Of a DNA stretch of 64,000 nucleotides, positions 35,597 to 43,552 are shown piece after piece. The position numbers were made by a program, and so were the translations under genes. Source of the stretch: Chitinophaga sp. YR627 (GTDB taxonomy: Bacteria > Bacteroidota > Bacteroidia > Chitinophagales > Chitinophagaceae); the NCBI RefSeq assembly GCF_900114995.1, contig NZ_FOUX01000004.1:434001-498000 (forward strand), in the 5' to 3' direction. The notes under the pieces were generated by a model, which was not told the DNA's origin, made no database searches, and saw only the letters and a list, made by a program, of their open reading frames with translations. Every line of letters starts with the position of its first letter. Within the stretch, counting starts at the first letter, position 1.

Positions 35597-36648
35597 GCCA
35601 GTATAGTCCTTTTTTCTTTAATAATCAGCCATAGGAAGAAAGGCGCTCCTATGACCGCTGTAATGATACCTACGGGTAGTTCAGCGGGCGCTACGATGGT
35701 CCGGCACAACAGGTCGGCAACTGTCAGCAGCACGGCTCCCGATAGCGCGGAACCTGGTATCAGTATCCGGTAATCCGGTCCGGTGAACTGCCGTACAATA
35801 TGTGGTACGATCAGTCCGATAAACCCGATGATACCTGCCACTGCCACACCAGCAGCGACCGCCATGGTGGCCAGTATGACCAGGAATGCTTTCAGTTTTG
35901 GTACACGTACACCACTGTGCATTGCCTCTCTTTCACCCAGTGCCAGCAGATTCAGTGCCGGCGCAAGGCGGGGCAGCAGTATCAGTGGAATGATAATGAA
36001 AGGTGCAATACCGGCAACGGTTTTCCAGCTGGCGCCACCTAAACTTCCCAGTGACCAGAACGTAATACTACGCAGCTGTTCATTGTTGGCCAGGTAGGTC
36101 ATCAGACCGGTCACTGATTCACACAATGCCCTTACGGCAATACCTGCCAGCAGTAGCGTAGAGATAACTGCCTGTCCGCCGGTACGCGCAATGCGAAAGA
36201 TGAATAACGTTGTGATGATCGCTCCGGCAAATGCAGCGAGATTCAGCGCATAAAAGTTAAGCGCCGGTGCACTTTGAAAAACAGGTAATGCATTTTGTAC
36301 AATAATCATCACTACCGCTCCCATCGATGCACCTGAACTGATCCCTATCAGTCCCGGATCAGCCAGCGGATTACGCAGCAAGCCCTGTAAAGAAGCCCCT
36401 GCCAGCCCCAGTCCTGCTCCGATCAGCACACTTAGTACCACTCTGGGCAGACGGATCATCCAGAGCACACCCGGCATATTCTCTTCGTAGGCAACAGGGA
36501 GGTGTATACCTGTTTTCTCCAACAGCATGGCAAGCACCTGCATCGGAGACATGTGCATTGCACCTGTACCTGTCGCCAGCAGTATCACTACAATAAGCAA
36601 TACGCTTAAGATCGTGATACTGCTGACGTTTTTTATGTTGATATTCAT
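35593..36648 (-). CDS. hmuU: Heme ABC importer, permease (BtuC/FecCD family)
   Basis: 351 residues with about ten membrane helices. Family motifs include RLPRVVLSVLIGAGLGLAG, LQGLLRNPLADPGLIGISSG and the coupling region GFIGLIVPHIVRQFTGPDYR near the end. The protein forms a homodimeric inner-membrane channel for iron complexes, heme or cobalamin. Co-location with HmuS and HmuY makes heme the best choice. Confidence 0.9.
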   Translation of the reverse strand: MNINIKNVSSITILSVLLIVVILLATGTGAMHMSPMQVLAMLLEKTGIHLPVAYEENMPGVLWMIRLPRVVLSVLIGAGLGLAGASLQGLLRNPLADPGLIGISSGASMGAVVMIIVQNALPVFQSAPALNFYALNLAAFAGAIITTLFIFRIARTGGQAVISTLLLAGIAVRALCESVTGLMTYLANNEQLRSITFWSLGSLGGASWKTVAGIAPFIIIPLILLPRLAPALNLLALGEREAMHSGVRVPKLKAFLVILATMAVAAGVAVAGIIGFIGLIVPHIVRQFTGPDYRILIPGSALSGAVLLTVADLLCRTIVAPAELPVGIITAVIGAPFFLWLIIKEKRTILA

Positions 36649-36653
36649 CTTTA

Positions 36654-37487
36654 TTAGTTCAGCTTCGCAGAAAGCTCCTGTACGGCCTGAATCACACGCG
36701 GTCCAAATCCTGTCAGCAGCTGGCCATCCATCGTAATCACTTTCTTTTGTTTACCTGCGTTGGTTTGCGCAACACCCTGTACTTTCAGCAGACCATCTAC
36801 ACCACCCATGCTTTTTAATCCATCATCAAACATGAGGATCACATCCGGATTAGCTGTTACCAGCGCTTCCGGTGTCAGTGGTTTGAAATCATTAAATCCA
36901 TTGGCTGCATTCTGTGCACCAGCCAGGGCGATGATCTTGTCCAGCGGTGTTTCTTTACCGGCTACCATCATGGTACCAGCGCCACGCGCATAGATGAACA
37001 ACACTTTCTTAGGGTGTGCCTGGACATGCAAAGTCTTTTGTTCTTTATCCAGCTGTTTGATCAGCGTCGCGCCTTTTTCAGGCACATTCAATGCAGCAGC
37101 CACGTCTGTAATCAGCTTTTTAGTGCCGGCTACGGAAAATTCCTGCTTCATCTGTATGGTTTTTACACCTACACTTTTAAACTGGTCAATAACGGCAGGC
37201 TGGATAAAATTATCTGTAGCGAGGATCAGGTCAGGCTGTAACGCCAGGACCGGCTCCGCGGAAATATTACGGTTGTGGCCTACTTTGGTCACGGCTTTCA
37301 TACTGGCGGGATAAGTACTGGTGACATCCACCCCTACCAGTGATTGCTCAAATCCCAGTGCGCACACGATCTCGGTAACAGCACCATTCAGTGATACAAT
37401 ACGTTTCTGCGCATTCACATTCATCGTCGCCAACAGGCATACAGCAAAGGATACGATCATTGCACGTACCCGCATATGATTCATCAT
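36654..37487 (-). CDS. hmuT: Heme ABC importer, periplasmic binding protein
   Basis: 277 residues with a signal peptide (AMIVSFAVCLLATMNVNA). It is a class III binding protein with KRIVSLNGAVTEIVCALG at the start, GHNRNISAEPVLALQPDLIL and ARGAGTMMVAGKETPLDKI, the last being common to heme-binding HmuT proteins. It hands heme to HmuU. First gene of hmuTUVS. A long structured leader with an attenuator-like hairpin lies directly upstream. Confidence 0.87.
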   Translation of the reverse strand: MMNHMRVRAMIVSFAVCLLATMNVNAQKRIVSLNGAVTEIVCALGFEQSLVGVDVTSTYPASMKAVTKVGHNRNISAEPVLALQPDLILATDNFIQPAVIDQFKSVGVKTIQMKQEFSVAGTKKLITDVAAALNVPEKGATLIKQLDKEQKTLHVQAHPKKVLFIYARGAGTMMVAGKETPLDKIIALAGAQNAANGFNDFKPLTPEALVTANPDVILMFDDGLKSMGGVDGLLKVQGVAQTNAGKQKKVITMDGQLLTGFGPRVIQAVQELSAKLN

Positions 37488-37520
37488 AAGTTTGAATAAA
37501 TAAGATTGATTAATATGCTG

Positions 37521-37566
37521 GAAAGAAAAAATTAATGGTTGACCCTACCCGGGGTTTGGGCCAACC
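37521..37566 (-). terminator. Attenuator-like hairpin before hmuT
   Basis: On the minus strand GGTTGGCCC pairs with GGGTCAACC (one G-T pair) around a 12-nt loop and is followed by ATTAATTTTTTCTTT. It ends about 35 bp before the hmuT start codon, so it would stop transcripts before the operon unless something prevents it. Confidence 0.55.
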
Positions 37567-37730
37567 ATCGCTTACCGTAAGCATTTTTACTCCGCCATGC
37601 TCCGGCAAGATCTTAGCAATAAGTTATCGGGTACCAGACACCGGGAAGTACAGTATTGACACGGCAGTGCCCTTTACGGAACTTCGCAGTTTTCCGGTAC
37701 AGTTTACCAGTAATGAAAAAAATTAAGTGT
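37567..37730 (-). ncRNA. Structured 5' leader of the hmuTUVS transcript, possible riboswitch
   Basis: Read on the minus strand this stretch forms several hairpins: CGGAA...TTCCG with inner CT/AG pairs and a GCGA loop, GCTTA/TAAGC, and a GCC/GGC hairpin. CTGCCGTGTCAATACTGTA partly recalls the core of cobalamin riboswitches, but the conserved GCCACTG and the B12 box are not convincingly present. A covariance search would settle it. The leader extends from about 37798 to 37488 and has no credible gene. Confidence 0.3.
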
Positions 37731-37783
37731 ACCTGACAGCCGAAAATGATATAAGGATATATCAGAAATGGTCTGACAGTTGC

Positions 37784-37811
37784 GGCGGAGTAATTGAGTA
37801 ATGCAAATCTA
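37784..37811 (-). promoter_or_regulatory. hmuT promoter and 5'-leader element
   Basis: The minus strand has TAGATTTG (37811-37804), a perfect TAnnTTTG box, 32 bp from operator E. TTACTCCGCC (complement of 37784-37793) follows 10 bp later, at about +5 to +14 of the predicted transcript. Confidence 0.6.
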
Positions 37812-37842
37812 TGTCATAGAAATGTAACGAACTAATCAAATC

Positions 37843-37880
37843 GGGAAAATTTTATGACAATCTTTACGCAAATGGGAAAT
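37843..37880 (-). promoter_or_regulatory. Direct-repeat operator, site E (hmuTUVS), three-turn spacing
   Basis: Half-sites GGGAAAA (37843) and GGGAAAT (37874) on the plus strand start 31 bp apart, one helical turn more than in the other four sites. CTAATCAAATC precedes the first and TTTACGCAAAT the second, the same flanks seen in sites A and B. Confidence 0.6.
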
Positions 37881-37986
37881 ATTTATAAAATTCAATATTT
37901 CCTCAGGAAGTTCCCGGAGGGGTTAAACTAAATACTTTCCGGTGTTGTTGTTTATATATTACCTATCACCGGAAAAATTAATACCC

Positions 37987-38238
37987 ATGGATTGGGATGA
38001 AATACTAAATCCATTATCGCCTTACTATCAGAGTGCGATGCAGGAACAACAACAACTTGTTAATCTGCAGGACGGTCTGATATCTGCCGCCAAAGAGCTG
38101 ATGTCATCCGTATACCCGCAGATCTATCACCTGGAATCAGCGGGCTATACAGAACTCGAAAACACCATTATTTCAGAATGCGTAAAACTGTCATGTAAGC
38201 TGAATGATATTATTCTCAAATACCAGATAGAGAAATAG
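37987..38238 (+). CDS. Small hypothetical protein
   Basis: 83 residues from the ATG at 37987 (MDWDEILNPLSPYYQ). The frame opens at 37942, but the upstream part is hydrophobic junk. The protein is helical and charged (AMQEQQQLVNLQDGLISAAKELM, then ECVKLSCKLNDIILKYQIEK), with no membrane segment and no motif I recognise. It is divergent from hmuT and convergent with the DUF4249 gene, 5 bp apart. Coding is likely but not certain. Confidence 0.5.
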   Translation: MDWDEILNPLSPYYQSAMQEQQQLVNLQDGLISAAKELMSSVYPQIYHLESAGYTELENTIISECVKLSCKLNDIILKYQIEK

Positions 38239-38243
38239 AACTG

Positions 38244-39122
38244 CTATTCTACTGCGAATGAAAGCCTGCCGGCATTCACCCCCGCAACGATGCCATATCC
38301 GTTCTCCACATTGGAATAGATATCCTCCGGATTCAGCGTAAAATCAATGCCGTCTTCCAATCGCTGATCTGATGTGGCATCCAGGTATTTATAAGCACCC
38401 GTTGTCAGATTGCTGACTTCCACTATCATGTAGGAAGCTGTAACCTGTTTGCTTGTCTGTAATACGAACAGCACGTCTTTTCCGCTGATACGTTCATCGC
38501 TCAGCAGCACTTCTCCCTGGTAACTGTTGCCTATAATATCGGCAAAGTTGTTATTAAAGGAAGGGTCCAGTCTGAACTTTACCGTATCGCGTTTAAAAGG
38601 GGTGATAATACCGTTTACGGTGTCGGCATTATACACGCGTATTCTGTAGTAGTTTTTCTCATTGCTATCATCTTTCAGGTTGAAACGCACCCTGTTGCCC
38701 AGCTTTTGTGCAGCCCCGTCTCTGATCTCAGGACGCTGTGGAGTACTGTCTGTTGCAGCGACACTGGTCAGTCCGCTGTAATTAACCGTGATCTTATACT
38801 GACTTCCTGCCCGTGCCGGTGCATGCGACACATAATATCCTTTCCCATTGATCACTTTCCATTCCGGTGCCGGTATGGATTTACCGTCTTCATACATCGT
38901 GACGGTGGCATTTTTTAACTCAGGGAACTTCAGGTTCTGATATTCCCTTACCGGCTTACTACCGGTTACCCGGATATATACAAGGCTGTCAGGCTGTATC
39001 AATGCATTCAGCACGATCTTATCGCCATCATAAGGTATCGCAATCCTGGACTCCTTGCTACAGGCAACGATTATAACAGTACATAATATTGCAACAATGA
39101 TAAACGGACGCATACGTTTCAT
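38244..39122 (-). CDS. DUF4249-family lipoprotein
   Basis: 292 residues with lipobox TVIIVAC. It has the DUF4249 layout: DKIVLNALIQPDSLVYIRVT, NATVTMYEDGK, a GYYVSHAPARAGSQYKITVNY strand and DVLFVLQTSKQVT later. These proteins are usually encoded next to a TonB receptor of the STN type and are thought to sit in the outer membrane as its partner. The gene starts directly at the stop codon of the receptor gene, which supports that. Confidence 0.82.
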   Translation of the reverse strand: MKRMRPFIIVAILCTVIIVACSKESRIAIPYDGDKIVLNALIQPDSLVYIRVTGSKPVREYQNLKFPELKNATVTMYEDGKSIPAPEWKVINGKGYYVSHAPARAGSQYKITVNYSGLTSVAATDSTPQRPEIRDGAAQKLGNRVRFNLKDDSNEKNYYRIRVYNADTVNGIITPFKRDTVKFRLDPSFNNNFADIIGNSYQGEVLLSDERISGKDVLFVLQTSKQVTASYMIVEVSNLTTGAYKYLDATSDQRLEDGIDFTLNPEDIYSNVENGYGIVAGVNAGRLSFAVE

Positions 39123-41753
39123 TTAAAATTTTATTGCGTAGGTCACACTTGGCAGAATAGGCAGGATACTGACCTCAGCCAGATACCGCTCCTGTTTCTC
39201 CCTGTCGGTGACAATCGTGTAAAAGAATGGGTTCTGTTGATTATAAGCGTTGTACAAACTGAATGTCCAGCTCTTTGTCCAGAGTCGTTTCTTCTTACTG
39301 TACGTCGCACTGAGATCCAGGCGGTGCATCGGCGTAGTACGATACTTATTCCTGTCACCCATATGATCGAGTATCGGATCATTCTGTGGCGGATCATAAG
39401 GAGATGGATCATCAATTCCCTCATAACTGGCGTTGGGTAATGACAAAGGCGTACCGGAAGCATATTCCCAACTGGCAGATAACTCCCAGCGTTTGCCCAG
39501 TTTCTGTGTGATCACCACTTCCAGATCATGCCGGCGGTCGTATTTGTAAGGGAAAGTCTTACCCTGATTTACACCGGGAAAAGTCCTTTCTGACCAGGCC
39601 AGCGTATATCCGATCCAGCCACGGGTGGTACCTTTCTTTTTCTCCAGTAATAATTCTGCACCATAACTACGCCCCTTACCGATATCCACTACTTCATCCC
39701 AGTCCTTGCCTGCGCCATTGAACGGAGACGCAGAGCCTTTATACTCTATTACATGATCCATGGTCTTATAATAGCCTTCGAGCGACATAGCGTACATCCC
39801 TCTTCTGCTAGTTTTAGATACGCCCAAAGAACCCTGTCGTGAGAACATTGGTTTCACCCTGCCGGATGAGGGTACCCATAGATCTGTAGGCAGACTTGCC
39901 TGGTTATTGGCCAGCAGATGCAGGTACTGCGTCATATGCGTATACGATCCTCTCAGCACCCATCTGCGAGGCAACTCATAACGGATACCCAACCTGGGTT
40001 GTATAGAATTATAGAACCGACCATCTACCAAAAAACCGGACGCATGTACCCCCAGGTTCAACCAGAGATTATGCACCGCATTCCATTCATCTTCTCCATA
40101 CAGGTACAATTCCTGTCCTACCGAAGTCACATCCCCATAAGAGGTATCCACTGCCGGTTGATCTTTACCATTGTCCTGAAATACAGATACGCCCGGTGTG
40201 AAAATGTGCGTGATCGCACCAGCGCCAAATTTAATCGTGTGTTTGGGCTGCGGTCTGTATTCAAAGTCCATTTTAGCCACTGCATTCTGTATCCGGGAAT
40301 AGTACTTACCGGATAATATGACCGTGTCCAGGGTATTCAGCGGCTTGTAGTTATATTTATAATCAGTGGAAAAATAATATTGGGAATAATTCGCCGTAAC
40401 ATTTGCAAACATCTTCGGCCCAAACACATGGTTCCAGCGTAGGGTACTGGTATAATTTCCCCAGAGAAAATTAGAACGGCTGTCTCCATAATAAGTCCCA
40501 ATGCCGCCATCTGAAGCACCTTCCTGCCATCTTACACTTAATTTATCCTGCCCTATATAAGTGCTCAGATAAATACGGTCTTTGGGAGAAAAGATGTGAT
40601 TAATCTTCACATTGGCATCATAGAAATACACATATGCCTTACTTTTCGGCCCCGTCTGGGTGTTATTGTTTATAGCCAGATCATCCATCAGCATATCTGT
40701 ATGTGAACGACGGGCAGATACCAGGAAAGAGGTCTTGTTCTTTTTCAACGGCCCCTCTACCATCGCTTTCGCAGCAATCAACCCGATAGCCGCTTCTCCA
40801 TGATATTGCTGCATATCTCCGTCTTTCAGGGAGATATCCACAATGGAAGACAAACGACCACCATAACGGGCAGGAAATGCACCCTTATAGAAATCTGCAT
40901 TCTTAACGATATCCGGATTGAATACAGAGAAGATACCAAACAGGTGAGAAACGTTGAAGATGGGCGTACCATCCAGCAGCACCAGGTTCTGATCGGGGCT
41001 GCCTCCTCTGACATTCAGGGAGCCTCCGCCATCCAATCCGCCGGAAACACCCGGCAACGCCACTATCGTACGCATTACATCCGCTTCTCCCAATAAACGG
41101 GGCATGGATTTAACAGCTGCAGGAGATACATTCAGGCGACTGACAGTACTCTGCTCCGTTGGCCGGACTGTATCCACAATAATTTCCGGCAAGCTGCTCC
41201 GGGGATGTAACGACACGATTACGGGCGTGTTTTCGTCCTTTCGGGCAGACAGGCGTCCAGGTTCATATCCCACATAAGAGACGAGCAGACTACTGGTATC
41301 CCGGGGAAGCGTAATACTGAAAAAACCGAACTGGTTTGTCATTGTTCCCACATGTAATATCGGAGAATAAACGGTGGCCCCGATCAGTTTTTCGCCGGTG
41401 AGGTGATCCTGTACATATCCGCTGATTGTATAAGTAGGATGTTTTTTAACCGTCAGGACGATCTGATCGCCGATCCGGGCAAAGGAAATATTGTAGGGGC
41501 TAAAAATTTCATCCAGGGCTTTTTTCAGGGGCCTGTTCTGCACATTGATGGTCACCAGCGGTGAGAGGTCCACAATGTTGCGGCTATAAGAAAAATGGAT
41601 ACCATATTGTTGTTCGAGTATAGTACATACTGTTTCCAGCGGCTGGTCCTTAACGGCCACGCTGATTTTCATTCTCCAGTCCCACTCTGACGCCTGTACA
41701 GAAATACTGATCAATAGCATCCCCAGCAGGAATCTACCAAACAGTGACATCAT
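39123..41753 (-). CDS. TonB-dependent receptor with N-terminal STN signalling domain
   Basis: 876 residues. Signal peptide LLGMLLISISVQA; a secretin/TonB short domain at about 30-100 (QPLETVCTILEQQYGIHFSYSRN); a carboxypeptidase-like Ig domain at about 105-190 (TYTISGYVQDHLTGEKLIGATV, TNQFGFFSITLP); plug at about 205-330 (SLNVRGGSPDQNLVLLDGTPI, FYKGAFPARYGGRLSSIVDI); then a barrel ending in SVTYAIKF. The STN domain signals to the FecR anti-sigma factor encoded 20 bp upstream. Substrate unknown. Confidence 0.88.
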   Translation of the reverse strand: MMSLFGRFLLGMLLISISVQASEWDWRMKISVAVKDQPLETVCTILEQQYGIHFSYSRNIVDLSPLVTINVQNRPLKKALDEIFSPYNISFARIGDQIVLTVKKHPTYTISGYVQDHLTGEKLIGATVYSPILHVGTMTNQFGFFSITLPRDTSSLLVSYVGYEPGRLSARKDENTPVIVSLHPRSSLPEIIVDTVRPTEQSTVSRLNVSPAAVKSMPRLLGEADVMRTIVALPGVSGGLDGGGSLNVRGGSPDQNLVLLDGTPIFNVSHLFGIFSVFNPDIVKNADFYKGAFPARYGGRLSSIVDISLKDGDMQQYHGEAAIGLIAAKAMVEGPLKKNKTSFLVSARRSHTDMLMDDLAINNNTQTGPKSKAYVYFYDANVKINHIFSPKDRIYLSTYIGQDKLSVRWQEGASDGGIGTYYGDSRSNFLWGNYTSTLRWNHVFGPKMFANVTANYSQYYFSTDYKYNYKPLNTLDTVILSGKYYSRIQNAVAKMDFEYRPQPKHTIKFGAGAITHIFTPGVSVFQDNGKDQPAVDTSYGDVTSVGQELYLYGEDEWNAVHNLWLNLGVHASGFLVDGRFYNSIQPRLGIRYELPRRWVLRGSYTHMTQYLHLLANNQASLPTDLWVPSSGRVKPMFSRQGSLGVSKTSRRGMYAMSLEGYYKTMDHVIEYKGSASPFNGAGKDWDEVVDIGKGRSYGAELLLEKKKGTTRGWIGYTLAWSERTFPGVNQGKTFPYKYDRRHDLEVVITQKLGKRWELSASWEYASGTPLSLPNASYEGIDDPSPYDPPQNDPILDHMGDRNKYRTTPMHRLDLSATYSKKKRLWTKSWTFSLYNAYNQQNPFFYTIVTDREKQERYLAEVSILPILPSVTYAIKF

Positions 41754-41773
41754 TCGTTTTAAGGTTATAGCTA

Positions 41774-42724
41774 TTATTCATCATGCTTCTTTAATGTGAC
41801 TCCTGACGCTCCCTTTTCTATTATCGCATTGGTCATAAATGCGAGTGAGGCCAGTATATTGTCGGCTGTTTCGCCGGTAAAAGTGGCAGTTACCGGCAGT
41901 GCCAGCAATGTACTGTCTGCGGTAACGGTTATGTTATACACCAGTCCGATAGTCTCCAATACCTCTGACAATGGCGTGTCTGTAAATGATAGTTGTTTGC
42001 CAACGGCATCTGCCACATGCGCAGCTACCCGGAAACGTTCCTTATCCTGTTGCTCCAGCAGCATACCGGCAGAAAGCACAACGCTGTCGCTGCTACGGCT
42101 ATCGCTGACCATCACTTCTCCTGTATCCACATGCACCCGGAACGGGCTTGCTTTTCCTGCGGTTTCCACCATAAACCGGGTACCCAGTACCCTGATGGTA
42201 CGTTCCCCCAGTCTTACTATAAACGGACGGGCAGCATCCGACGTTACAGTAAAAAGCGCTTTTCCTTCCAGACTCACCTCTCTCTGCTCTTTACCAAAAC
42301 CTGGTGAGACCTCCAACAGGGCTTTATCTTCCAGCTGAATCGTAGAACCGTCTTTAAGATAAGCGACCACCGGCCCGGTATAACGCTGCACCCTGTTGCT
42401 GCGGGCCGTCAGCCACCACCATCCTGTTCCTGCTGCGATGAGTAACACGGCTGCTGCCGCCCACCAGCTACGCCGCGTATGACTGACCGTCCTGCCGCCC
42501 ATACGGCCACTGAGAGACTGCCAGGCACGTTCCGTATCCGCCGGGGTCACCTGAATAGCAGGTTGCCCTTTGAGCAACTTTTCAAGTGAAGCCAGTAAAG
42601 CCGGATGTTCCGGATCGCTTTTCAGCCATTCGTCCACCCATTGACACTCAGTCACATCGGCTTCACCGAGCACGTATTTACATAGCAAGGCATACAGTGC
42701 CTCGTCAGCATTCAGTTTAGTCAT
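41774..42724 (-). CDS. FecR-family anti-sigma factor
   Basis: 316 residues. A cytoplasmic N-terminal part (ALLCKYVLGEADVTECQWVDEWL) is followed by one membrane helix (about 85-103, WWAAAAVLLIAAGTGWWW), the FecR periplasmic domain (YLKDGSTIQLEDKALLEVSPGF, TRFMVETAG) and a C-terminal DUF4974 domain (SFTDTPLSEVLETIGLVYNI). It holds the sigma factor encoded upstream until the TonB receptor signals. Confidence 0.88.
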   Translation of the reverse strand: MTKLNADEALYALLCKYVLGEADVTECQWVDEWLKSDPEHPALLASLEKLLKGQPAIQVTPADTERAWQSLSGRMGGRTVSHTRRSWWAAAAVLLIAAGTGWWWLTARSNRVQRYTGPVVAYLKDGSTIQLEDKALLEVSPGFGKEQREVSLEGKALFTVTSDAARPFIVRLGERTIRVLGTRFMVETAGKASPFRVHVDTGEVMVSDSRSSDSVVLSAGMLLEQQDKERFRVAAHVADAVGKQLSFTDTPLSEVLETIGLVYNITVTADSTLLALPVTATFTGETADNILASLAFMTNAIIEKGASGVTLKKHDE

Positions 42725-42886
42725 CGAACAGTTTGTAGTGTTTTAAACAGGTGAAAGCCGTGCCGGAGCACGTACTGACTTTCCCCGGTAACAGGACGCA
42801 GGTTATTAGATCTTTCCCCTATAGGGATAGGTAAATATTTTGGTGCATATAGCTGCTATAATCCCCCGGCGGATATATATCCATCC

Positions 42887-43402
42887 CTAAAATAGCAGTA
42901 GCAACAGGTTCAGGTAGTCCTTCAGTTCCCGGTGCATAATTTTCAATGCTTTTCCCATCTGGTTTTCCACCGTCTTCACAGAAATGTTCATCACTTCGGC
43001 AATCTCATGGTACTTCAATTGTTGCTGACGGCTGAGTATAAATACTTCACGGCAACGCTCAGGGAGTACTTCCAGGGCTTGCTGATACCGTTTTTCCAGT
43101 TCCCATACCGGCGATTGAACCGGTACATCTGCTGCCTGAAGGTGACCGGCGGTCTGCTCTTTTTCCTGCCTCACTGTCTCTTTCCGCCAGTTACTGATGG
43201 CCGTATTCCGGATCGCGGCCAGCAGGTAGGACCGGGTTGCCCCCGTGATATCAATAACCGCTCTTTTCTCCCACAGTCGCAGGAATACCTGCTGCACTAC
43301 CTCTTCCGCCTCGTGGACATTACCAGTGTAATGCACGGCAAAAGCGAGACAGGCGGCATGATGTTCTCTAAAGATATCTTCAAATGTTTGGCGGTCCAGC
43401 AT
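42887..43402 (-). CDS. ECF sigma factor (FecI-like)
   Basis: 171 residues with region 2 (FREHHAACLAFAVHYTGNVHEAEEVVQQVFLRLW) and region 4 (LPERCREVFILSRQQQLKYHEIAEVMNISVKTVENQMGKAL). It starts the sigma/FecR/TonB receptor/DUF4249 cluster and should direct transcription of the receptor operon on receipt of the substrate signal. A -7-like TATCTTTA lies about 25 bp upstream of its start. Confidence 0.9.
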   Translation of the reverse strand: MLDRQTFEDIFREHHAACLAFAVHYTGNVHEAEEVVQQVFLRLWEKRAVIDITGATRSYLLAAIRNTAISNWRKETVRQEKEQTAGHLQAADVPVQSPVWELEKRYQQALEVLPERCREVFILSRQQQLKYHEIAEVMNISVKTVENQMGKALKIMHRELKDYLNLLLLLF

Positions 43403-43537
43403 TGGTTAAAAGCGGTGTAAAGATATAATATATACCCGGTTTTGCTGTGTTATCACCTGACAATCATTCTTTACAGACATACAAAACGGGTATTATACGT
43501 CTGCTGTAAGGGACTATCGGTTATTGTCTAACTTATT

Positions 43538-43545
43538 TATCTTTG
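43538..43545 (+). promoter_or_regulatory. -7 promoter box of pyrD
   Basis: TATCTTTG is a perfect TAnnTTTG match and ends 7 bp before the pyrD ATG, so the transcript may start at or just before the initiation codon. Confidence 0.6.
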
Positions 43546-43552
43546 TGCCCGC

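Noticed and set aside
37535..37726. 63-codon plus-strand open frame in the hmuT leader
   Set aside because: No start context and no similarity; the region is better explained as a structured RNA leader on the minus strand.
37567..37730. Definite cobalamin riboswitch
   Set aside because: Partial resemblance only; the GCCACTG segment and the B12 box are not matched, so it is kept as an undefined structured leader.
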